Assembly: GCF_000314005.1 (NCBI RefSeq)
Contig: NZ_JH980292.1
Coordinates: forward strand, 62,001-126,000
Reading direction: 5' to 3'
DNA from: Spirulina subsalsa PCC 9445
Lineage (GTDB): Bacteria; Cyanobacteriota; Cyanobacteriia; Cyanobacteriales; Spirulinaceae
Length of the DNA stretch: 64,000 bases
Positions within the stretch are counted from its first letter, which is position 1; every line of letters begins with the position of its first letter. Shown here piece after piece: positions 44,936 to 54,544 of this stretch. Below the pieces are notes generated by a model. That model did not search any database, was not told the DNA's origin, and saw nothing but the letters and a program-made list of their open reading frames with translations. A program made the position numbers and the translations under genes.

Positions 44936-46084
44936 ATGAAAATTAAAAAACTTTGCTATGGAGATGAGGAATATCAATGGAAACTCAATTCTATTGAATT
45001 TTTGCCCAATCTTAATTTATTAGTGGGTGTCTCAGGGGCGGGTAAAACACAGATTTTAAGAGCGATTAATCGCCTGAAAGCGGTTGCTAATGGGGAGTCT
45101 CTGAATGGAGTTTATTGGGATGTAGAATTTTTAACCGAGAATCATTCTTTATATCGTTGGCGTGGCAAATTTGAAACTAAGCCAAATCACCTCATTGTGA
45201 GATCCGATTCTGACGAAGAAGAATGTAGGATTCTTTATGAGTATGTGGAAAGAGATCACCAGAACATTGTAGAAAGAACTCAAGAGAAGGGTATATTTTT
45301 TAAAAATCAGTCCACCCCCAAGCTGTCGCCTTTTAAAAGTATCATTGAACTTTTAAGCGAAGAGGAAGACCTGAATCCGGTGCAAAAGGAATTTGATAAG
45401 ATTATAGAATCAGAATCGAGTCAATCTATACATCCGACCAGTATATTAAGGCTACCGCGTCAGATTTTACAGAAATATGTAAATTGTGATGTGCAACAGA
45501 TTAAAAATGCAGAATTACCGTTGCTGATTAAATTAGCGTTAGTGTATCGATATCTGCCAGAAATTTTTCAGCAAATAAAGTCTGTGTTTATCGAGATTTT
45601 TGATCAAGTTGAGGACATTAAAATTGAGCCATTTCAAGAGGATGAACTTCCTTTAGAAATTGCAGATTTTTTACGAGAATCTATTTTAATCAAAATCAAA
45701 GAGAAACAGATCGAGAATTGGATTAGACAAGATAATATATCATCCGGGATGTTCAAAACATTAATGTATATTAGTCAGTTATACTTATCCCCGGATGATT
45801 GTGTGATTTTGATTGACGAATTTGAAAATAGTTTGGGGGTGAACTGTATTGATAGTGTGATAGAGTTATTATTGCATAATCCTCAAACACAATTTATCAT
45901 CACCAGCCATCATCCTTACATTATTAATAATGTGAGTCCTGTCTATTGGAAAATTGTGACTCGCCAGGGTAGTTTAGTAACGGTTAAAGATGCGGCAGAT
46001 TTTCATATTTCTGCCTCACGACAGAAGGCTTTTATTGATTTAATTAATTTGCTTAAAGATGATGATCAGGATGAGGAAGAGTGA
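44936..46084 (+). CDS. AAA ATPase (OLD/ABC-type) of a two-gene TOPRIM module
   Basis: The 382-residue product is an ABC-like AAA ATPase. Walker A is GVSGAGKT (G31-T38) and Walker B is VILIDEFEN (D294/E295). A His switch region ITSHHPYIIN follows, with a short helical insertion in between. It lacks a fused nuclease. It overlaps the next gene by one base (TGATG), a tight coupling, and the next gene encodes a TOPRIM protein. This is the split form of an OLD nuclease, as in PARIS (AriA/AriB) or Gabija-type systems. Both genes are AT-rich compared with their neighbours, which fits acquisition by transfer. Role in phage defence is inference. Confidence 0.82.
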   Translation: MKIKKLCYGDEEYQWKLNSIEFLPNLNLLVGVSGAGKTQILRAINRLKAVANGESLNGVYWDVEFLTENHSLYRWRGKFETKPNHLIVRSDSDEEECRILYEYVERDHQNIVERTQEKGIFFKNQSTPKLSPFKSIIELLSEEEDLNPVQKEFDKIIESESSQSIHPTSILRLPRQILQKYVNCDVQQIKNAELPLLIKLALVYRYLPEIFQQIKSVFIEIFDQVEDIKIEPFQEDELPLEIADFLRESILIKIKEKQIENWIRQDNISSGMFKTLMYISQLYLSPDDCVILIDEFENSLGVNCIDSVIELLLHNPQTQFIITSHHPYIINNVSPVYWKIVTRQGSLVTVKDAADFHISASRQKAFIDLINLLKDDDQDEEE

Positions 46085-46773
46085 TGAATCTTTACTTTTT
46101 AGTTGAGGGCAATAGTACGGAGAGGAAAATTTACCCTAGATGGCTAAAATATTTGTTGCCTAATTTAGTCCGCGTCAAATATCATGATCAAGTAGAACAC
46201 AATAATTATTATTTAATCAGTGGGGAAGGTTATCCCACACTATTATATGATGGCTTGGATAATGCTATTGATAAGATTCAAGAAACAAATCGTTATGATT
46301 ATTTAGTGTTATGTGTAGATTGTGATGAAGAAACGGTCAGCGAAAGGGTCAATTACATTAGGAATTTTATCCAAAAAAAAGACCTCAATTTAGGTAAGAC
46401 GAAGCTAGAAATTATTGTACAAAATCGTTGTATTGAGACATGGTTGCTGGGGAATAGAAGGATCTTTGATTCAAGACAACCCTTAGCCTCTCCTTTATCT
46501 GAGTATGTTGACTATTATGATGTTTCTGTGGCTGATCCTGAAGCAATGGGATGTTATACTATGAGAAATCATGCCGATTTTCACGGCGAATATTTAAAAG
46601 AAATTTTCCGGGCAAAACAGATATTTTATACAAAAAAATCGCCAGGAGAGGCGCGAGAAAGACATTATTTAGAACAACTACAAAACCGGACTCTAACAAA
46701 TCCAACACATTTACAAACGTTTCAAAGTTTTTTGGGTTTTTGTCAAAGGATTCAAAGTAAAATGAATAACTAG
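46084..46773 (+). CDS. TOPRIM-fold effector protein (DUF4276/DUF4435-like)
   Basis: I start at the ATG at 46084; a GTG one codon before it is also possible. The 229-residue product has the TOPRIM acids: E8 in LYFLVEGNSTE and D79/D81 in LVLCVDCDEE. The region WLLGNRRIFDSRQPL, then PEAMGCYTMRNHADFHGEYL, and a C-terminal helix complete the fold. In PARIS the equivalent protein, AriB, is an RNase released by the ATPase; in OLD systems the TOPRIM domain cuts DNA. This one may belong to a DUF4276-type branch, but I cannot be certain. It is coupled by a one-base overlap to the ATPase gene. Confidence 0.78.
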   Translation: MNLYFLVEGNSTERKIYPRWLKYLLPNLVRVKYHDQVEHNNYYLISGEGYPTLLYDGLDNAIDKIQETNRYDYLVLCVDCDEETVSERVNYIRNFIQKKDLNLGKTKLEIIVQNRCIETWLLGNRRIFDSRQPLASPLSEYVDYYDVSVADPEAMGCYTMRNHADFHGEYLKEIFRAKQIFYTKKSPGEARERHYLEQLQNRTLTNPTHLQTFQSFLGFCQRIQSKMNN

Positions 46774-46813
46774 GGTCTTATAGCTACAGATGGCTAGCAT
46801 CGGGTACTTTAAT

Positions 46814-49090
46814 TTAATTCAAATTAAACTGCTCTAACCATTGTTCTACTGCCCCCACACTTAGGGGTTTTGCGAACCAATAGCCTTGGCCATACTGACA
46901 GCCTAACGCTTGCAGAGATTCCAGTTGATCGGCTGTTTCAATGCCTTCTGCAACTAAATTCAAGCCTAATCCTAAGCCTAAGTTAATAATACCTTTAACG
47001 ATTTCTTCCTCCTGTTGTGAGGTCATATTCCAAATAAACGAACGGTCGATTTTTAATGTATCTAAGGGAAAAGCTTGTAAACGACTTAAGGAAGAATAAC
47101 CCGTGCCGAAATCATCAATTCCTACCCCAACACCTAACGCTTTTAGTTGCTGGAGGCGCTCAATGGCCTGTTCATTGGACATGATCACCCCTTCGGTGAT
47201 TTCTAAGCGCAAACGAGAGGGGGCTAATCCGGTTTGGTGCAAAATTTCGCGGATGCGGGGGACTAAATCGGGAACAAAAAACTGTTGTCCGGCCAGATTA
47301 ACGCTGAGATTGGTATGTTCTGGAATCACCCCTTGTTTAGACCAATTTTGTACTTGTTGACAAGCTTGATAGAGTACCCAGTCGCCTAAAGGGATGATTA
47401 ATCCGGTTTCTTCTGCGAGGGGGATAAAGTCTTGGGGGGGGATGATGCCTTGTTGGGGATGTTGCCAACGGACGAGGACTTCAAAACCGTAGAGTTCCGG
47501 TTTTTGAATCGAAATAATCGGTTGAAAATAGATGACAAATTCTTGATTGTCGAGGGCTTTTCGTAGGGCAATTTCTAATTTGAGTTCGTCGGGGAGGAGG
47601 GGGTGCAGGGTGCTGTCAAAGAGTTTGGCGGTATAGCCTCCCTGACGTTTGGCTTGTTCAATAGCCCGGTAAGCGTTGCGCAGGAGTTGTTCTGGACTGT
47701 CGTAGAGTTCTCCGGTGGATTCTCGGTGCGATCGCACAATCCCAATGCTCCCCGTGACAAAAATCTCATGACCTTGAATCCAGAAGGGATCCGCAAACCC
47801 TTCCTCTAAATTATCTACCAGTTCGCCCACTTCCTCATAGTCGTTCACTTGGTCTAATAAAACGGCAAATTCATCCCCTCCTAAACGCGCCACCCTGCCA
47901 TAACTTCCCACATACATTTCTAAACGATAGGCCAATTCAATCAACAGTTGATCCCCGATTAAATGACCTAAACTCTGATTAATCACCTGAAAGCGTTTCA
48001 AATCAATTAATAACACGACAAAAAACTCATTTTGAGCCGATTTCACCTGTTCTAAGGCGTTGGTCAGTTGAGAGACAAACGCGCTGAGATTCATTAATCC
48101 GGTGAGGGGGTCATGGCTGGCATAATATTCTAGTTGGGATTGAATTTGTCGCCGTTCTGTAATATTAACTACGGTGCTGTCGTAATACAGCAGTTGTCCC
48201 TGTTCATCCCGCACCCCATGAACATTTTCCGACAACCATAGACGGGTTCCATTGCGGTGATAGATGCAGTATTCAAAATCACTGAGAAAGTCCTCCTGTT
48301 GTAGTTGGCGGCGATAGTCTAGATATCGTTGGGGATTCACATACAAACATTGAGGATACCGAACTTGGCGGAGAAATTCCTCGGGGGAATTGTAGCCAAT
48401 CAAATTGACAAAAGCCGGGTTAACTTTTAAATAATGACCGGCGGGGGATGTTTGGAAATTGCCCTCGGGGATGGGATGAAATAGAGAAGGTTGGGAGTCT
48501 GAAACTGGGGAACTGTCCAGCGGTTGGTGCTGTTGGTGCAGTTGGCAGGCGATCGCACTCATGGCAATTCCCAACAGTTCAATTTCCCCCTCCTGCCAAG
48601 GTGTAGCCCCCTGATGACGTTCTAACCCCACCATACCCAGTAAACGCCCCTGATACCACAACGGAAGCGCTAGGAAACTTTGGATATGATAACCGTCCCA
48701 GAGGGCTTGTTCGGCGGGGGTTAAATCCTCACGGTGTTTCACCACCACCTGGCCCCTTTCCAATGGCCCAAACCAAGCCCCCAGACACCGCCAGGCCTCA
48801 CTGTGGGGAAACAACGGGTGAGACACCTTCGACTCCCGCCACCACACCGCCTGAACTGCCATCCCGGAAGCCCCATCACAGCCGCGTTCTAACCAATAAG
48901 CCCCATCCGCGCCACTTCCTTGGCCTAATTTAGCTAAAACCTGCCCATAAACCTGTTTCACCCCTTGAGCGAACAGCAAGTGGTGCTGTACCTCAACCAG
49001 CGTAGCGAGATAATTTTCCCAGGTTTCAGGGGTTAATCCTTGCCGTGCCGAACATAAAAGATCCCCAATGGTTCGCTCTTGTCCCATCAA
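46814..49090 (-). CDS. GAF-PAS-GGDEF-EAL cyclic di-GMP enzyme
   Basis: The 758-residue product has, in order, a GAF-like domain (about 30-190; ALWDGYHIQSFLALPLWYQ), a PAS domain with PAC (about 210-315; NPAFVNLIGYNSPEEF), a GGDEF domain with an intact RLGGDEFAVLL, and an EAL domain beginning GFEVLVRWQHP (EVL instead of EAL) with IDDFGTGYSSL. Both activities look possible, so the net effect on cyclic di-GMP cannot be told. The PAS domain may bind a small ligand or light/redox cofactor. It is soluble and stands alone after the AAA-TOPRIM pair, in convergent orientation. Confidence 0.9.
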   Translation of the reverse strand: MMGQERTIGDLLCSARQGLTPETWENYLATLVEVQHHLLFAQGVKQVYGQVLAKLGQGSGADGAYWLERGCDGASGMAVQAVWWRESKVSHPLFPHSEAWRCLGAWFGPLERGQVVVKHREDLTPAEQALWDGYHIQSFLALPLWYQGRLLGMVGLERHQGATPWQEGEIELLGIAMSAIACQLHQQHQPLDSSPVSDSQPSLFHPIPEGNFQTSPAGHYLKVNPAFVNLIGYNSPEEFLRQVRYPQCLYVNPQRYLDYRRQLQQEDFLSDFEYCIYHRNGTRLWLSENVHGVRDEQGQLLYYDSTVVNITERRQIQSQLEYYASHDPLTGLMNLSAFVSQLTNALEQVKSAQNEFFVVLLIDLKRFQVINQSLGHLIGDQLLIELAYRLEMYVGSYGRVARLGGDEFAVLLDQVNDYEEVGELVDNLEEGFADPFWIQGHEIFVTGSIGIVRSHRESTGELYDSPEQLLRNAYRAIEQAKRQGGYTAKLFDSTLHPLLPDELKLEIALRKALDNQEFVIYFQPIISIQKPELYGFEVLVRWQHPQQGIIPPQDFIPLAEETGLIIPLGDWVLYQACQQVQNWSKQGVIPEHTNLSVNLAGQQFFVPDLVPRIREILHQTGLAPSRLRLEITEGVIMSNEQAIERLQQLKALGVGVGIDDFGTGYSSLSRLQAFPLDTLKIDRSFIWNMTSQQEEEIVKGIINLGLGLGLNLVAEGIETADQLESLQALGCQYGQGYWFAKPLSVGAVEQWLEQFNLN

Positions 49091-49292
49091 GCTTAGTCAC
49101 ACTCCTTGCAATGGGTTCACCCTCGACTCTAACAAATTTATCCGAGTTCTCGGGGTAGCCGTTTTGCTGAAATTTCGCTGCCTTGTTCCTTCTTATTCAG
49201 CTTAGGACAGTTTTAAGTGTGTGGGGTGTGGGGTGTGGGGGAATGGAGTATTGATAATTGATAATTAGGGCTTCTTGCCTCTTGCCCATTCC

Positions 49293-49469
49293 CTAAGACG
49301 GTTCAACAGAAACAACAAAGGGCAATTCCTCAAAAGTAGTAACGGAGTGGGTGGGCAAGAAATTGATTAAAACGGCTACCCAAACAAAAACGATGGAGAG
49401 CATCAAACAAGCAATTAATTTTAACTGTCGTCTGATGGGTGCTAATGCTGCTAGTAAGTGGGTTTCCAT
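49293..49469 (-). CDS. Small single-helix membrane protein
   Basis: The 58-residue product has one strong membrane helix, KLIACLMLSIVFVWVAVLI, after a basic segment (APIRRQLK), and a short outside tail. I place the start at METH (49469), with AGGA nine bases before it; a three-residue longer form from 49478 is possible. There is no known family. Short and isolated, so it is only moderately supported. Confidence 0.5.
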   Translation of the reverse strand: METHLLAALAPIRRQLKLIACLMLSIVFVWVAVLINFLPTHSVTTFEELPFVVSVEPS

Positions 49470-49687
49470 ACACAACATTTCCTAGAGAACATTCTCAAAA
49501 CTTAATCCTGGAATAGAATCTCTGTAGTATCTAATTTTTAGAGAATCAAGCCCAAGAGAACCGAGTTAACAAGCTGAACCGAAAAAGCTAGGTTTTGATT
49601 ATACCCTAATATTTACGAATGACACTTAGTATGCTTTAGGCTTAGGTGTGATTCTGTAACTTGTTGTACCATTCTGAGAATTAATAC

Positions 49688-50173
49688 TTAGGCGTGAGGA
49701 GACAAACGGTTGCGGCGCTGACGGAGTGCGATCGCCAAAAAATGCGCTTCTCGTTCAGCCTCCAACAAATCCAAGGGACGAGAGGTTAGCCGTAAAGCCC
49801 CTTGGGGGGTGGGGTAAACATAGGGCACCGTCACCACTTCGTACTGACAAATGGGATTAGGCTGTTGGGGGTCATTCTGCCCTTGGCGGGTGGTGTAGTT
49901 GGTTTGGTTGATTTGGGTGGCCAACTCTTTAAAGTCTAGCAAAGCCCTCGCTAATTGTTCCGCTAAGGTATTAATCCGTTGGCCTTGCATTTCTAAACGC
50001 TTCAACCTCACCTCAAACTCTTCTGCTGGGGTGAGGGTCGTTTTTAACAGAGTTTTGGGAACAGCTGCATTGGAAACCGATTGAGAATCTGGGATAGAGG
50101 GAGGATTTCCCCCAGCTAAACAAACCAGATGACGGTAATTTGAGGATTGAGGGGGTCGAGATGAGGATTTCAT
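49688..50173 (-). CDS. Hypothetical coiled-coil protein
   Basis: The product of 161 residues starts at the ATG at 50173 (MKSSSRPPQSSNY); the frame is open further upstream, but that part reads through a palindromic repeat. A central helix (EEFEVRLKRLEMQGQRINTL) is likely coiled coil, then QYEVVTVPYVYPTPQGALRL and a basic C-terminal helix. There is no recognisable enzyme motif. It is followed by no partner gene on the same strand. Confidence 0.6.
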   Translation of the reverse strand: MKSSSRPPQSSNYRHLVCLAGGNPPSIPDSQSVSNAAVPKTLLKTTLTPAEEFEVRLKRLEMQGQRINTLAEQLARALLDFKELATQINQTNYTTRQGQNDPQQPNPICQYEVVTVPYVYPTPQGALRLTSRPLDLLEAEREAHFLAIALRQRRNRLSPHA

Positions 50174-50242
50174 GCTACACTGAAGGCGTAAGGTTACTTT
50201 GTACTTTAATACAAAAGTATTAAAAAAGCAACCCAAGACCTT

Positions 50243-50307
50243 AAAAACCCGGTTTCTAGGGGTCAGATGGCACTTCTTCGCGCCCTGGGACAAGAAACCG
50301 GATTTCA
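50243..50307. repeat. Palindromic repeat of the AGAAACCGGGTTTCT family
   Basis: AAACCCGGTTTCT (about 50246-50258) and AGAAACCGGATTT (about 50293-50305) form a stem around a 35-base loop. It is the same family as the repeat near 27.05 kb. Confidence 0.7.
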
Positions 50308-50334
50308 GGCAGGAATGATTCAATTTGGGGCAAT

Positions 50335-51222
50335 TTAGCGCTGGCGAATAAAGCCCGTAGAAACGAATTGTCCGGGGGCAATTTGCGCCCAATTGGGGTT
50401 AGGGACACTGGCCACCATAATGGGGGTGCCGTCAGGGAGCGATCGCACAACCGGATAATTCATCCCCGGTCCACTGCGCACATTTAAACGATTGCCATTC
50501 GTCACCACAATATAATTGCCCTCAGTCCCCATCCCCGCCTTATCCACCGCAGAAGAACCCCCTTGTCCCCCCCGTAAAGCCGCTATCGTTTGCGGCCCCA
50601 CAATGCCATCAACCATTAAACCCATGCGGGACTGGAACTGACGAACTGCCTGTAAAGTCGCATCTGTAAACACCCCGCGCATTTCCCCATTGACCCCATA
50701 GGGAATGTCATACCCCCAATTTCTTAACAACGTTTGCACCTCAGCCACCCGATCCCCTCTTGACCCCAAAACCAATAAACCCGAATCAGAAGACGTTGCC
50801 CCTTGGGGAGTGCTGCCTCCGGTGCCACTGCGCAGCGCCGTTAGGGTATTGGGGCCAACAATGCCATCCACAGGCAACCCAACACTGCCTTGAAACTGTC
50901 GTACCGCCTGTTCAGTTTGGGGGCCAAATTGTCCCCGTCCTGCCCCATTGACCCCATACAAGATGGAATAGCCTCGATTTCTCAATAACGTTTGCACCTC
51001 AGCCACCGCTTCCCCTGCCATCCCCCGCTTCAAGATTTGCGCATAAACCGGAGAGGTGGCACTGAGTAAACCCCCCAAGAGAACGACCCCCATGGCACTC
51101 AACCAAGCGACCGATGAGAGAGTTTTCAGTGTTCGCCACTCTTGGAAACTTGAAAAATCATAGTCGAGATCCGTCATGGCCTCATGGAGAGCATAGCTAT
51201 GATTGTAGGCTAACGTTTCCAT
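50335..51222 (-). CDS. Exported protein with two peptidoglycan-binding domains and an SH3 domain
   Basis: The 295-residue product has an N-terminal membrane or signal helix (SAMGVVLLGGLLSATSPVYA), two PG_binding_1 domains (AVAEVQTLLRNRGYSILYG...DGIVGPNTLTAL and RVAEVQTLLRNWGYDIPYG...DGIVGPQTIAAL), and a C-terminal bacterial SH3 domain (RLNVRSGPGMNYPVVRSL). There is no hydrolase domain. The combination fits a cell wall-binding protein of the periplasm. The two PG domains are close relatives, consistent with internal duplication. Confidence 0.87.
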   Translation of the reverse strand: METLAYNHSYALHEAMTDLDYDFSSFQEWRTLKTLSSVAWLSAMGVVLLGGLLSATSPVYAQILKRGMAGEAVAEVQTLLRNRGYSILYGVNGAGRGQFGPQTEQAVRQFQGSVGLPVDGIVGPNTLTALRSGTGGSTPQGATSSDSGLLVLGSRGDRVAEVQTLLRNWGYDIPYGVNGEMRGVFTDATLQAVRQFQSRMGLMVDGIVGPQTIAALRGGQGGSSAVDKAGMGTEGNYIVVTNGNRLNVRSGPGMNYPVVRSLPDGTPIMVASVPNPNWAQIAPGQFVSTGFIRQR

Positions 51223-51353
51223 GTTCCTTTCTCCTCTTAACAGTGCATCCGGGTGACTATCTCACGATAGATCACCGCACTTTATTATACTTGGGCATTT
51301 TATTCATTCCGCCCATTCGTGAAGGGGTTGTAAAATACGGGGCATCGGGTTGA

Positions 51354-51590
51354 TTGAGGGAGACTCCCTTGGACAGTGAAGCACTAGCACAATACCTAGA
51401 AACCACCAACAGCCAGTTTAAGCCCTGGTTGTTAGTGCAATTGCGTTTAAGGAAATTGCAGGAGATACAGGATCAAATTTCTGCCGAGGAGTACGGGATC
51501 CGTTTGGCCGATATTCACCAAGATTTAATGAATTTAGGGGAATGGTGGGTCGGTCAAGAAGAGGATGTGTTTGGGGAGAGTGAACGGTGA
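51354..51590 (+). CDS. Small conserved cyanobacterial-type protein
   Basis: The 78-residue product is acidic and helical (ALAQYLETTNSQFKPWLLVQ, then RLRKLQEIQDQISAEEYGIR). The start is TTG at 51354, with another TTG at 51369. It ends 61 bases before prfC on the same strand, so it might share a transcript with it. I recognise no domain and assign no function. Confidence 0.6.
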   Translation: MRETPLDSEALAQYLETTNSQFKPWLLVQLRLRKLQEIQDQISAEEYGIRLADIHQDLMNLGEWWVGQEEDVFGESER

Positions 51591-51651
51591 TTATTAATTC
51601 CCTAGCCTGATCCCTTAGAATAGAAAACAGCCTTTCCATTGCCGAGCATTC

Positions 51652-53280
51652 ATGTCCACAGAATTGTTAACTGAATTAGAACAAGCGGTCAATATTCGCC
51701 GTAATTTCGCCATTATTTCCCACCCCGACGCCGGGAAAACTACCCTGACCGAGAAACTTCTGTTATACGGTGGAGCCATTCATGAAGCTGGAGCAGTGAA
51801 ATCCCGACGAGATCAACGAAAAGTGACCTCGGACTGGATGGCAATGGAACAACAACGGGGAATCTCCATTACTTCGACGGTGCTTCAGTTTGAGTATGAC
51901 GGGTATCAGATTAATTTGCTCGATACTCCCGGACACCAAGATTTTAGTGAGGATACTTACCGCACCTTGGCGGCGGCCGATAATGCGGTGATGCTGATTG
52001 ATGCGGCTAAGGGGTTGGAACCGCAAACGCGCAAACTGTTTGAAGTGTGTAAAATGCGATCGCTCCCCATTTTCACCTTTATCAATAAATTAGACCGTCC
52101 GGGACGAGAACCCTTAGAATTATTGGACGAAATTGAACAAGAACTGGGCTTAAAAACCTATGCCATGAATTATCCCATTGGCATGGGCGATCGCTTTCAA
52201 GGAGTCTATGACCGTGCCACCCAAAGCATACACCTGTTTGAGCGGCGTTCTCATGGCAGCAAAGCCGCCCTTGATACCACCATTAAACTTGGAGATCCTC
52301 GCCTTGAGGACTTATTAGACCAAGACCTCTACTATCAACTTAAAGAAGAATTAGAAATCCTCGACGAAATCGCCCATGATTTCGACCTAGCCCAAGTTCA
52401 CGCCGGGAAAATGACCCCCATCTATTTCGGCAGCGCCATGACTAATTTCGGCGTGGAACTCTTCTTACAATCCTTCCTCCAGCACGCCTTAAAGCCCGAA
52501 TCCCGCCATTCCTCCCTCGGTGACATCCCCCCCACCTATCCCGACTTCACCGGGTTTGTGTTCAAATTACAAGCCAATATGGACCCCAAACACCGCGACC
52601 GGGTGGCCTTTGTTCGGGTTTGTACCGGGAAATTTGAAAAAGATATGACCGTGAGTCATGCCCGCACCGGAAAAAACGTCCGTCTCTCCCGACCGCAAAA
52701 ACTCTTTGCCCAAGGTCGTGAGTCCCTCGAAGAAGCCTATCCCGGCGATGTGATTGGTTTAAATAACCCCGGAGTCTTTGCCATTGGGGACACCATTTAT
52801 AACGGTAAAGCCCTAGAGTATGAAGGGATTCCTTGTTTTTCCCCCGAAATGTTCGCTTACCTAAAAAACCCCAACCCCTCCAAATTTAAACAGTTTCATA
52901 AAGGGATTACCCAGTTACGGGAAGAGGGGGCCGTTCAAATTATGTACTCCACCGACGATTTCCGACGGGATCCCATCCTCGCAGCCGTGGGACAATTACA
53001 GTTTGAAGTCGTCCAGTTTCGGATGTTGAACGAGTACGGGGTAGAAACCCACTTAGAACCCTTGTCCTATAATGTCGCCCGTTGGGTTGAGGGGGGGTGG
53101 GAAGCCCTCGACAAAGTGGGACGGTTATTTAATACCATTACCGTTAAAGACAGTTGGAATCGCCCGGTTCTCCTGTTCCGCAATGAATGGAATCTCCATC
53201 AGGTTTTAGCGGATCATCCCAAATTAATCTTAAATTCTATTGCTCCAGTCGGATCAGGATTACAACCTCTTGATGGTTAA
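51652..53280 (+). CDS. prfC: Peptide chain release factor 3
   Basis: The 542-residue GTPase has G1 [16 protein letters not shown]2 in [13 protein letters not shown]3 [14 protein letters not shown] and G4 [13 protein letters not shown], then domains II and III with the RF3 signatures [18 protein letters not shown] and [20 protein letters not shown]. It recycles class I release factors from the ribosome after peptide release and acts in the cytoplasm. It lacks the EF-G domains IV and V, which separates it from the EF-G-like gene at 27-29 kb. The length is normal for RF3. Confidence 0.96.
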   Translation: MSTELLTELEQAVNIRRNFAIISHPDAGKTTLTEKLLLYGGAIHEAGAVKSRRDQRKVTSDWMAMEQQRGISITSTVLQFEYDGYQINLLDTPGHQDFSEDTYRTLAAADNAVMLIDAAKGLEPQTRKLFEVCKMRSLPIFTFINKLDRPGREPLELLDEIEQELGLKTYAMNYPIGMGDRFQGVYDRATQSIHLFERRSHGSKAALDTTIKLGDPRLEDLLDQDLYYQLKEELEILDEIAHDFDLAQVHAGKMTPIYFGSAMTNFGVELFLQSFLQHALKPESRHSSLGDIPPTYPDFTGFVFKLQANMDPKHRDRVAFVRVCTGKFEKDMTVSHARTGKNVRLSRPQKLFAQGRESLEEAYPGDVIGLNNPGVFAIGDTIYNGKALEYEGIPCFSPEMFAYLKNPNPSKFKQFHKGITQLREEGAVQIMYSTDDFRRDPILAAVGQLQFEVVQFRMLNEYGVETHLEPLSYNVARWVEGGWEALDKVGRLFNTITVKDSWNRPVLLFRNEWNLHQVLADHPKLILNSIAPVGSGLQPLDG

Positions 53281-53353
53281 TCAACAGATAAGTTTTGTAA
53301 AAGCAAGGTCGGAGTTTTTCCAGAACAGTCATTCCCTTCCAGTACAATAAGAT

Positions 53354-53704
53354 ATGGTAGATTCAAATGATGGCGTAATGTCTCAGCGAGAAGATATAAT
53401 CGGCTTTTTTCAAAAAGTCTGTGACGACCCCACTCTGCAAGACCAATTAAAACCCCCTTGTCCAGCGAATCGCGATGGTGTAGCCAACATCGCCCAAGCT
53501 TGGGGCTTTAATCTAACGGGCGCAGATATTGATGACTATGTAAGGTTTGCGGCCTTCTACCCCCAGTTTCAGGAGGCGATCGCACAGCATCAGTCCGGTG
53601 AAGAACATTTAGCGGATTGGTTGAACAAGTGGCGAAAACACCTCAAGAAATTTGAGGAAACCCCCTTAGATGATCGGTACGATACGATCAAGCGTTATCT
53701 CTAA
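53354..53704 (+). CDS. Nif11-like domain protein
   Basis: The 116-residue product starts MVDSNDGVMSQREDIIGFFQKV, with a possible second start at 53378 (MSQRED). The helix pattern FFQKVCDDPTLQDQLK followed by ANIAQAWGFNLTGADIDDY matches the Nif11 family, which is found both near nitrogenase genes and as leader regions of peptide natural products. There is no double-Gly cleavage site and no modification enzyme nearby, so a leader role is not supported. It lies between prfC and ndk; the reason is unknown. Confidence 0.75.
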   Translation: MVDSNDGVMSQREDIIGFFQKVCDDPTLQDQLKPPCPANRDGVANIAQAWGFNLTGADIDDYVRFAAFYPQFQEAIAQHQSGEEHLADWLNKWRKHLKKFEETPLDDRYDTIKRYL

Positions 53705-53853
53705 GGAGGAAATTAGGGCGCACTAAAACAGTCGAGGAAACGGGACTACCTTTGGATCAGAAATTGTACGCCTTCCCCTATCCTCCCGTACCCGTTCTGA
53801 GCTAATCTGTCTTCTGTATCAATTCATTGATCAGCCAACAGCAGGAGGTTAGC

Positions 53854-54303
53854 TTGGAACGGACATTTTTGATGATTAAACCGGACGGTGTACAACGAGG
53901 ATTAATCGGGGAGATTATCAAACGCTTTGAAGCCAAAGGCTTTACCCTCGTGGGGCTGAAGTTTATGGCAGTTTCTAAAGAACTAGCAGAACAACACTAC
54001 GATGTTCATAAAGAACGCCCCTTTTTCCAAGGTTTAGTTGAGTTTATTACATCTAGTCCTGTAGTGGCGATGGTTTGGGAAGGAGAGGGCGTAGTGGCTT
54101 CGGCGCGGAAAATTATCGGGGCAACCAACCCCCTCAACGCCGAACCGGGTACTCTACGGGGAGATTATGGAATGGATGTGGGTCGTAACTTAATCCACGG
54201 TTCTGATGCCATTGAAACCGCCCAACGTGAAATTAGTCTCTGGTTTACCGATAGTGAGTTAGTCAATTGGACTCCCACCCAAAAACCCTGGTTATATGAG
54301 TGA
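53854..54303 (+). CDS. ndk: Nucleoside diphosphate kinase
   Basis: The protein of 149 residues starts with TTG at 53854, chosen because AGGAGG at 53843-53848 lies five bases upstream and because the family begins [19 protein letters not shown] longer TTG start at 53827 is less likely. The active-site His is in NLIHGSD and the Kpn loop is [18 protein letters not shown]. It moves the gamma-phosphate between nucleotides in the cytoplasm. The TTG start is unusual. The stop is followed directly by a short-repeat module. Confidence 0.95.
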   Translation: MERTFLMIKPDGVQRGLIGEIIKRFEAKGFTLVGLKFMAVSKELAEQHYDVHKERPFFQGLVEFITSSPVVAMVWEGEGVVASARKIIGATNPLNAEPGTLRGDYGMDVGRNLIHGSDAIETAQREISLWFTDSELVNWTPTQKPWLYE

Positions 54304-54310
54304 AGTCCCT

Positions 54311-54412
54311 AGGGCTTGCTGAATAAGTTTGAGAGTCGGGAATCGGGAGTTGGGAATAGGCCCTTGTGCCAGTTTTAGATGATCTATTCCCCGTTCCCTG
54401 TTCCCTTTTAAA
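54311..54412. repeat. Short-repeat module after ndk
   Basis: AGGGCTTGCTGAATAA (54311-54326), then GGGAATCGGGAGT units, then GTGCCAGTTTTAGATGATCT and GGGAACA-type units reversed. The order is the mirror image of 38133-38288, and the 20-base internal segment is the reverse complement of the one there. Confidence 0.8.
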
Positions 54413-54544
54413 AAGATTGCCGGGAACTCCCCATCCCCTCGTGGGTGGGGATGAAAGGCCAGTCAATCAAGCGGTTCAATGCCGCGCAGATTGACAATAA
54501 TCTATCGGTCTTGCCATTAATCCTTTTTGTGTTAAACTTGGAGA

